Of a stretch of 17,505 bases of DNA, positions 14,024-17,505 are shown piece by piece. Under the pieces are notes generated by a model, which made no database searches, was not told the DNA's origin, and was given only the letters and a program-made list of their open reading frames with translations. Position 1 is the first letter of the stretch. Each line of letters starts with the position of its first letter. This DNA is from an uncultured Clostridia bacterium (GTDB lineage Bacteria; Bacillota; Clostridia; UBA1381; UMGS1253): contig CALAUK010000098.1 in the NCBI GenBank assembly GCA_937892135.1, positions 1 to 17,505 of the forward strand, written 5' to 3'. Position numbers and translations under genes: made by a program.

Positions 14024-14065
14024 TAAAAATTTCTTTCACACAACTTCTCACCTCCCCTCTTTTAC

Positions 14066-14094
14066 ATTTTACTATAAAAAAAGCCCCCATTCAA
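14066..14094 (-). promoter_or_regulatory. Promoter of the SleB-like gene
   Basis: On the minus strand TTGAAT (14094-14089), 17 bp and TAAAAT (14071-14066). Transcription from about 14059 would begin almost at the ribosome site GGGGAGG (14057-14051), giving a very short leader. The core TAGTAAAAT is shared with the VanW-gene promoter. Confidence 0.5.
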
Positions 14095-14127
14095 TGATAT
14101 ATATTTGGAAAAAAGAAAATAAATTAG

Positions 14128-14156
14128 TTGCAAAATGCGATAAATTTTGTTAAAAT
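14128..14156 (+). promoter_or_regulatory. walRK promoter
   Basis: TTGCAA (14128-14133), 17 bp and TAAAAT (14151-14156) predict a start near 14163, 33 nt before walR. It is divergent from the SleB-like gene promoter. No WalR-like repeat was seen between them. Confidence 0.5.
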
Positions 14157-14195
14157 AAAAATAAGGGTATTTGTTATTATGGGAGGATTGATAAA

Positions 14196-14906
14196 ATGAG
14201 TAAGCTTGTTTTAATAGTTGATGATGAAAAACCTATAGTTGACATACTAAAATATAACCTTAAAAAAGAAGGATATGAAACAATAGAAGCGTACGACGGA
14301 GCACAGGCTGTGGAGTATGCTCTTGAAAGAAAGCCCGATATAATTTTGCTTGACGTTATGCTTCCTAAGATGGATGGATTTGAGGTGTGCCGAAAGGTAA
14401 GAGAAAAAATGTCTACTCCTATTTTGATGCTTACAGCAAGAGAAGAAGAGGTTGACAAGGTTTTAGGACTTGAACTTGGAGCAGATGATTATATAACAAA
14501 GCCTTTTTCACCAAGAGAGCTTATGGCTCGTGTTAAGGCTAACTTAAGAAGAACTGCGCCTGCAGAAGATGCGGGAAGTGCAAAAGAAGACGAAAGCGAA
14601 ATCACAATAGGAAGAATAAGCTTAAATCTTGACCGTTATGAAGTAAGAAAAGACGGAGAAATAATAGATTTAACACTTCGTGAGTTTGAGCTTTTAAAGT
14701 TTTTGGCTCTTCAGTCAGATAAGGTTTTCACAAGAGAAAAACTACTTGAAAAAGTGTGGGATTATGATTATTACGGCGACCAGAGAACAGTTGACGTAAC
14801 CATAAGAAGATTAAGAGAAAAAATAGAAGATGACCCCGGTGTTCCTAATTTTGTTGTTACAAAACGAGGAGTTGGCTACTGCTTTAATAAAAATAACGAT
14901 AAATAA
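14196..14906 (+). CDS. walR: Response regulator WalR-like (OmpR/PhoB family)
   Basis: The 236-residue product has a receiver domain (1-120) with the acidic pair Asp9/Asp10, phospho-acceptor Asp53 in LLDVMLP, Thr80, Tyr99 and Lys102. A variable linker follows, then a winged-helix DNA-binding domain (about 135-232) ending RTVDVTIRRLREKIEDDPG...VVTKRGVGYCF, very close to WalR (YycF). WalR controls cell-wall hydrolase genes in Firmicutes and is often essential. GGGAGG (14181-14186) is 9 nt before the ATG. walK follows after 21 nt. The location beside oriC is the usual one for walR, which supports the name over PhoP, though PhoP is a close relative. Likely targets in this window are the neighbouring cell-wall genes. 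Confidence 0.85.
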   Translation: MSKLVLIVDDEKPIVDILKYNLKKEGYETIEAYDGAQAVEYALERKPDIILLDVMLPKMDGFEVCRKVREKMSTPILMLTAREEEVDKVLGLELGADDYITKPFSPRELMARVKANLRRTAPAEDAGSAKEDESEITIGRISLNLDRYEVRKDGEIIDLTLREFELLKFLALQSDKVFTREKLLEKVWDYDYYGDQRTVDVTIRRLREKIEDDPGVPNFVVTKRGVGYCFNKNNDK

Positions 14907-14927
14907 TTTAGTTTAAGGGGAACATTG

Positions 14928-16724
14928 ATGCTTAAAAAACGCTTGCAGATAAAGATTATTGCTATGTTTGTGCTGCTTGCGCTGAGTATAATGATTATAG
15001 CGGGTACTGTTCTTATAATGAGAATTGGTAATTTCTATTCAGAAAAGTTTACCAATGAAATGAGTATTGTATTCAGTGAGGAGCAGATAAATAAAGAGCT
15101 TGAGGCAGCAACAGATAATGAAAACAGCTTAAAAAAAGTAAACGAAATTGTTGAAGCATTTTCGGGTTCAGGCAGGCTTGGCATAAATAAAAACAGAAAC
15201 TATTATATTTTGGATGCCAAGACGGGAAAATGTCTTGAAAGCTCGGAAATTAATACGGGAAACCTTGTTAAAACACAAAACATTTTAACTGCTATGGGAG
15301 GCAACGTCGGAAATTCATCCGATTTTGATTCCGGCGTAATGGATTATGCATATCCCGTTAAAGCTTCGTCCGGTGAGGCTTTGTATGTTGTTTATATAAG
15401 CGACAACAGAGCAGAAGTTAAAGGTATTATAGAAAATATCTTTATGCTTCTGATTCAGGTTATGTTTTGGTGCGTTTTAATTTCGTTTGTGCTTGGATTT
15501 TTTATTTCAAGAAATATCACAAGCCCTATTATAAAGCTTACAAGAAAAGCTGAAAAGCTTGCAAAGGGCGAAAAACCTGATAATGATAATAAAAAGAAAT
15601 CGAATGACGAGATAGGAATTCTTTCAGATACTTTTAATTTTATGTCTACAGAGCTTTTTAATACTTTGGACCAGATAAGAAATGAAAAGATAAAAATGGA
15701 AACAATTCTGGCAAATCTTACCGACGGTGTTATAGCATTTGACTTGGACGGAAAAGTTATTCATATAAATGCCGAAGCAAGAAAAATGCTTTCTATTGTA
15801 AGTCCTGATATAATCGATTTTGATTTATTTTTTAAGGATATAGATGTTGATATCCGTATGGGAGACATAGTATATCTTAATAAAGAAAAGGTTGAAGAAA
15901 AAATCATTTATTTTAATAATCAGGTTCTGATGGCTTATTTTGTGGTGTATAAGGGTCGCGATGATGCCGGAAAAGAAAAGATAGGCGGAGTGGTTGTTGC
16001 AATACAGAATATAACAAAACAGCAAAAGCTTGATGAGGCAAGAAGAGAGTTTGTTGCAAATGTTTCTCACGAACTTCGCACACCGCTTACAACAATTAAG
16101 TCTTATACAGAAACAATTATGGATGGTATGGATGATAAAGAGGCTATGGAATATAGTTTTCTTCAGGTAATTAACTCTGAGATAGACAGAATGACAAGAA
16201 TAGTAAAAGACCTTCTTACCTTGTCTAAATTAGACCATAGTGATGATTTGAAAAAGGATGTATTTAATTTTAAAACCCTTTTATCAGATGTTGTAAAAAG
16301 GTTGGAGCTTGAGGCAAAAAAGCAAAATCACACCTTAACTTTTGCCGCAACGACTAATATTCCCGATTACATGGGTGACCGCGATAAGCTTGAAAGAGTT
16401 ATAATAAACATTATATCAAACTCTTTAAAATACACGCGCAACGGAGGAAAAATAGAGGTTTATACCGGTTGCGTTTATAATGAGATTTATATCAAAATAA
16501 AAGATAACGGTATAGGAATCCCTAAAAAAGACCTGTCTCGTATATTTGAAAGATTTTACAGAGTTGATAAGGCAAGAACAAGGAAAATGGGCGGAACGGG
16601 CCTTGGCCTTGCGATAGCAAAAGAAATTATAGAAAAGCACGAAGGAAGTATAAAGATTAATTCAGAACCGAATAAAGGTACTGAAGTTATTATTACTCTC
16701 CCGCTTTCAAGAAAGAACATATAA
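14928..16724 (+). CDS. walK: Sensor histidine kinase WalK-like
   Basis: This 598-residue membrane kinase has transmembrane segments at about 10-31 and 169-192 enclosing an extracytoplasmic sensor of about 135 residues, a HAMP domain (about 193-246), a PAS domain (about 250-365), a HisKA domain with phospho-acceptor His381 in FVANVSHELRTPL, and a HATPase with the N-box ISNSLKYT, DNGIGIP, IFERFYRVD and GTGLGLAIAK. It is the partner of the preceding response regulator and senses cell-wall state in related species. I start at ATG 14928 with AAGGGG (14915-14920) 7 nt upstream, rather than the adjacent TTG 14925. The accessory genes walH and walI, which follow walK in bacilli, are missing: a terminator comes directly after. 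Confidence 0.87.
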   Translation: MLKKRLQIKIIAMFVLLALSIMIIAGTVLIMRIGNFYSEKFTNEMSIVFSEEQINKELEAATDNENSLKKVNEIVEAFSGSGRLGINKNRNYYILDAKTGKCLESSEINTGNLVKTQNILTAMGGNVGNSSDFDSGVMDYAYPVKASSGEALYVVYISDNRAEVKGIIENIFMLLIQVMFWCVLISFVLGFFISRNITSPIIKLTRKAEKLAKGEKPDNDNKKKSNDEIGILSDTFNFMSTELFNTLDQIRNEKIKMETILANLTDGVIAFDLDGKVIHINAEARKMLSIVSPDIIDFDLFFKDIDVDIRMGDIVYLNKEKVEEKIIYFNNQVLMAYFVVYKGRDDAGKEKIGGVVVAIQNITKQQKLDEARREFVANVSHELRTPLTTIKSYTETIMDGMDDKEAMEYSFLQVINSEIDRMTRIVKDLLTLSKLDHSDDLKKDVFNFKTLLSDVVKRLELEAKKQNHTLTFAATTNIPDYMGDRDKLERVIINIISNSLKYTRNGGKIEVYTGCVYNEIYIKIKDNGIGIPKKDLSRIFERFYRVDKARTRKMGGTGLGLAIAKEIIEKHEGSIKINSEPNKGTEVIITLPLSRKNI

Positions 16725-16762
16725 AAAAATCCTGAAAACGATTTGTTTTCAGGATTTTTTTA
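16723..16762. terminator. Bidirectional terminator, walK / serS
   Basis: A 17-bp perfect stem, from A-run plus TCCTGAAAAC (16723-16739) to GTTTTCAGGA plus T-run (16745-16761), closes a 5-nt loop. It starts within the walK stop codon and serves convergent serS on the other strand. Confidence 0.9.
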
Positions 16763-16768
16763 TATAGT

Positions 16769-17505
16769 TTATTTTTCTATTTTTGTCATACCGCCCATGT
16801 AAGGAACCAAAACTTCGGGAACTGTGATAGTGCCATCATCGTTCTGGTAGTTTTCCAAAATTGCGGCAACAGTTCTTCCTACGGCAACACCTGAGCCGTT
16901 TAGTGTGTGAACAAGCTGAGCTTTGTCCTTGGGATTGTCTTTAAACTTTATGTTAGCACGGCGTGCCTGATAATCTTCAAAGTTTGAGCAGGATGAAATT
17001 TCAACATATCTTCCGTAGCTTGGCATCCATACTTCGATATCGTATGTCATCGCTGATGAAAAGCCTAAATCGCCTGCGCAAAGTCTGACAACTCTGTAAG
17101 GAAGACCAAGAAGCTGAAGTACCTTTTCTGCATTCTGTGTAAGGCTTTCAAGCTCTTCGTAGCTGTTTTCGGGACGGGCAAACTTAACAAGCTCTACTTT
17201 ATTAAACTGATGCTGACGGATAAGACCTCTTGTGTCTCTTCCTGCGCTGCCTGCCTCTGCTCTGAAGCATGCTGAATATGCAACGTGCTTAATAGGAAGC
17301 TTTGAGCCGTCTAAAATATCCTGACGGTACATATTTGTTACAGGAACTTCGGCTGTGGGAATTAAGAAATAGTCGTTATTTGCTACTCTGAAAGCATCTT
17401 CTTCAAATTTCGGAAGCTGACCTGTACCTGTCATGGAATCGCGATTTACCATAAATGGTGTGAAAACTTCTGTGTAACCACTGATTTCTGTGTGAGTATC
17501 TAAAA
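16769..17505 (-). CDS. serS: Serine--tRNA ligase, C-terminal part (gene continues beyond the window)
   Basis: The last 245 or so residues of the class II seryl-tRNA synthetase are present, covering most of the catalytic core. It shows FMVNRDSMTGTGQLPKFEED, the serine-binding TAEVPVTN, motif 2 (ACFRAEAGSAGRDTRGLIRQHQF) and motif 3 (GVAVGRTVAAILENYQ). The frame is open through the right edge: upstream of the Met at 17452 it continues as DTHTEISGYTEVFTPF, so that Met is internal and the N-terminal coiled-coil arm lies outside. It charges tRNA-Ser with serine. It is convergent with walK and shares its terminator, and is head-on relative to the rightward fork. Confidence 0.96.
   Translation of the reverse strand, partial: LDTHTEISGYTEVFTPFMVNRDSMTGTGQLPKFEEDAFRVANNDYFLIPTAEVPVTNMYRQDILDGSKLPIKHVAYSACFRAEAGSAGRDTRGLIRQHQFNKVELVKFARPENSYEELESLTQNAEKVLQLLGLPYRVVRLCAGDLGFSSAMTYDIEVWMPSYGRYVEISSCSNFEDYQARRANIKFKDNPKDKAQLVHTLNGSGVAVGRTVAAILENYQNDDGTITVPEVLVPYMGGMTKIEK

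Noticed and set aside
14036..14038. TGA read as an amino acid (recoded genetic code) at the SleB-like gene
   Set aside because: All other genes are intact under the standard bacterial code with no in-frame TGA, and tryptophan is encoded by TGG in gyrB; a single anomaly is better explained by an indel or a downstream start.
1..17505. Mobile elements, CRISPR arrays, tRNA genes or defence systems
   Set aside because: No transposase, integrase, direct-repeat array, cloverleaf or unusual accessory genes were seen; the region is conserved origin-proximal core genome.

Overview
The window is the replication-origin neighbourhood of a low-GC Gram-positive bacterium, most likely a member of the Clostridia (Firmicutes). 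This rests on the AT-rich composition, the syntenic block dnaA-dnaN-yaaA(rlbA)-recF-remB-gyrB, sigma-A-type promoters with Gram-positive Shine-Dalgarno sites, and a WalRK two-component system beside the origin. The sequence alone does not allow a genus assignment. No mobile element, CRISPR array, tRNA gene or rRNA gene body was seen.

Left arm (1-6290). A strong promoter at the left edge fires out of the window and resembles an rRNA-operon promoter. Then come rsmA (ksgA, 16S rRNA dimethylase), a convergent membrane-anchored VanW/G5 cell-wall protein, a 445-bp promoter and leader region, a YabE-like G5/3D-domain cell-wall protein, and a two-gene operon of an ACT-domain protein and a UPF0210 protein. 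Four GC-rich hairpins at convergent gene ends look like bidirectional terminators.

Origin block (6292-12820). Six genes run leftward as one apparent operon: dnaA, dnaN, the S4-domain gene yaaA/rlbA, recF, remB and gyrB. The origin appears bipartite, as in Bacillus subtilis. One DnaA-box cluster lies in the dnaA 5' leader. The second part is the dnaA-dnaN spacer, which carries a DnaA-box-like site, a run of eight in-phase TAN triplets matching a DnaA-trio, and a 33-bp stretch of pure A/T.

Right arm (12838-17505). A Dabb-family gene is divergent from dnaA. Next are a SleB-type cell-wall hydrolase gene whose 5' end seems frame-disrupted, the walR-walK operon, and the 3' part of serS running off the edge.

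Apart from replication, the theme is the cell envelope: WalRK, the classical regulator of cell-wall hydrolases, shares the window with three cell-wall proteins (VanW/G5, G5/3D and SleB-type), and one of them has a near-consensus WalR site in front of its promoter. The observations most worth following are the structured leader RNA before the 3D-domain gene, the DnaA recognition-helix variant together with degenerate DnaA boxes, the DnaA-trio, and the disrupted start of the SleB-like gene. I did not find convincing evidence of a wholly new multigene system.
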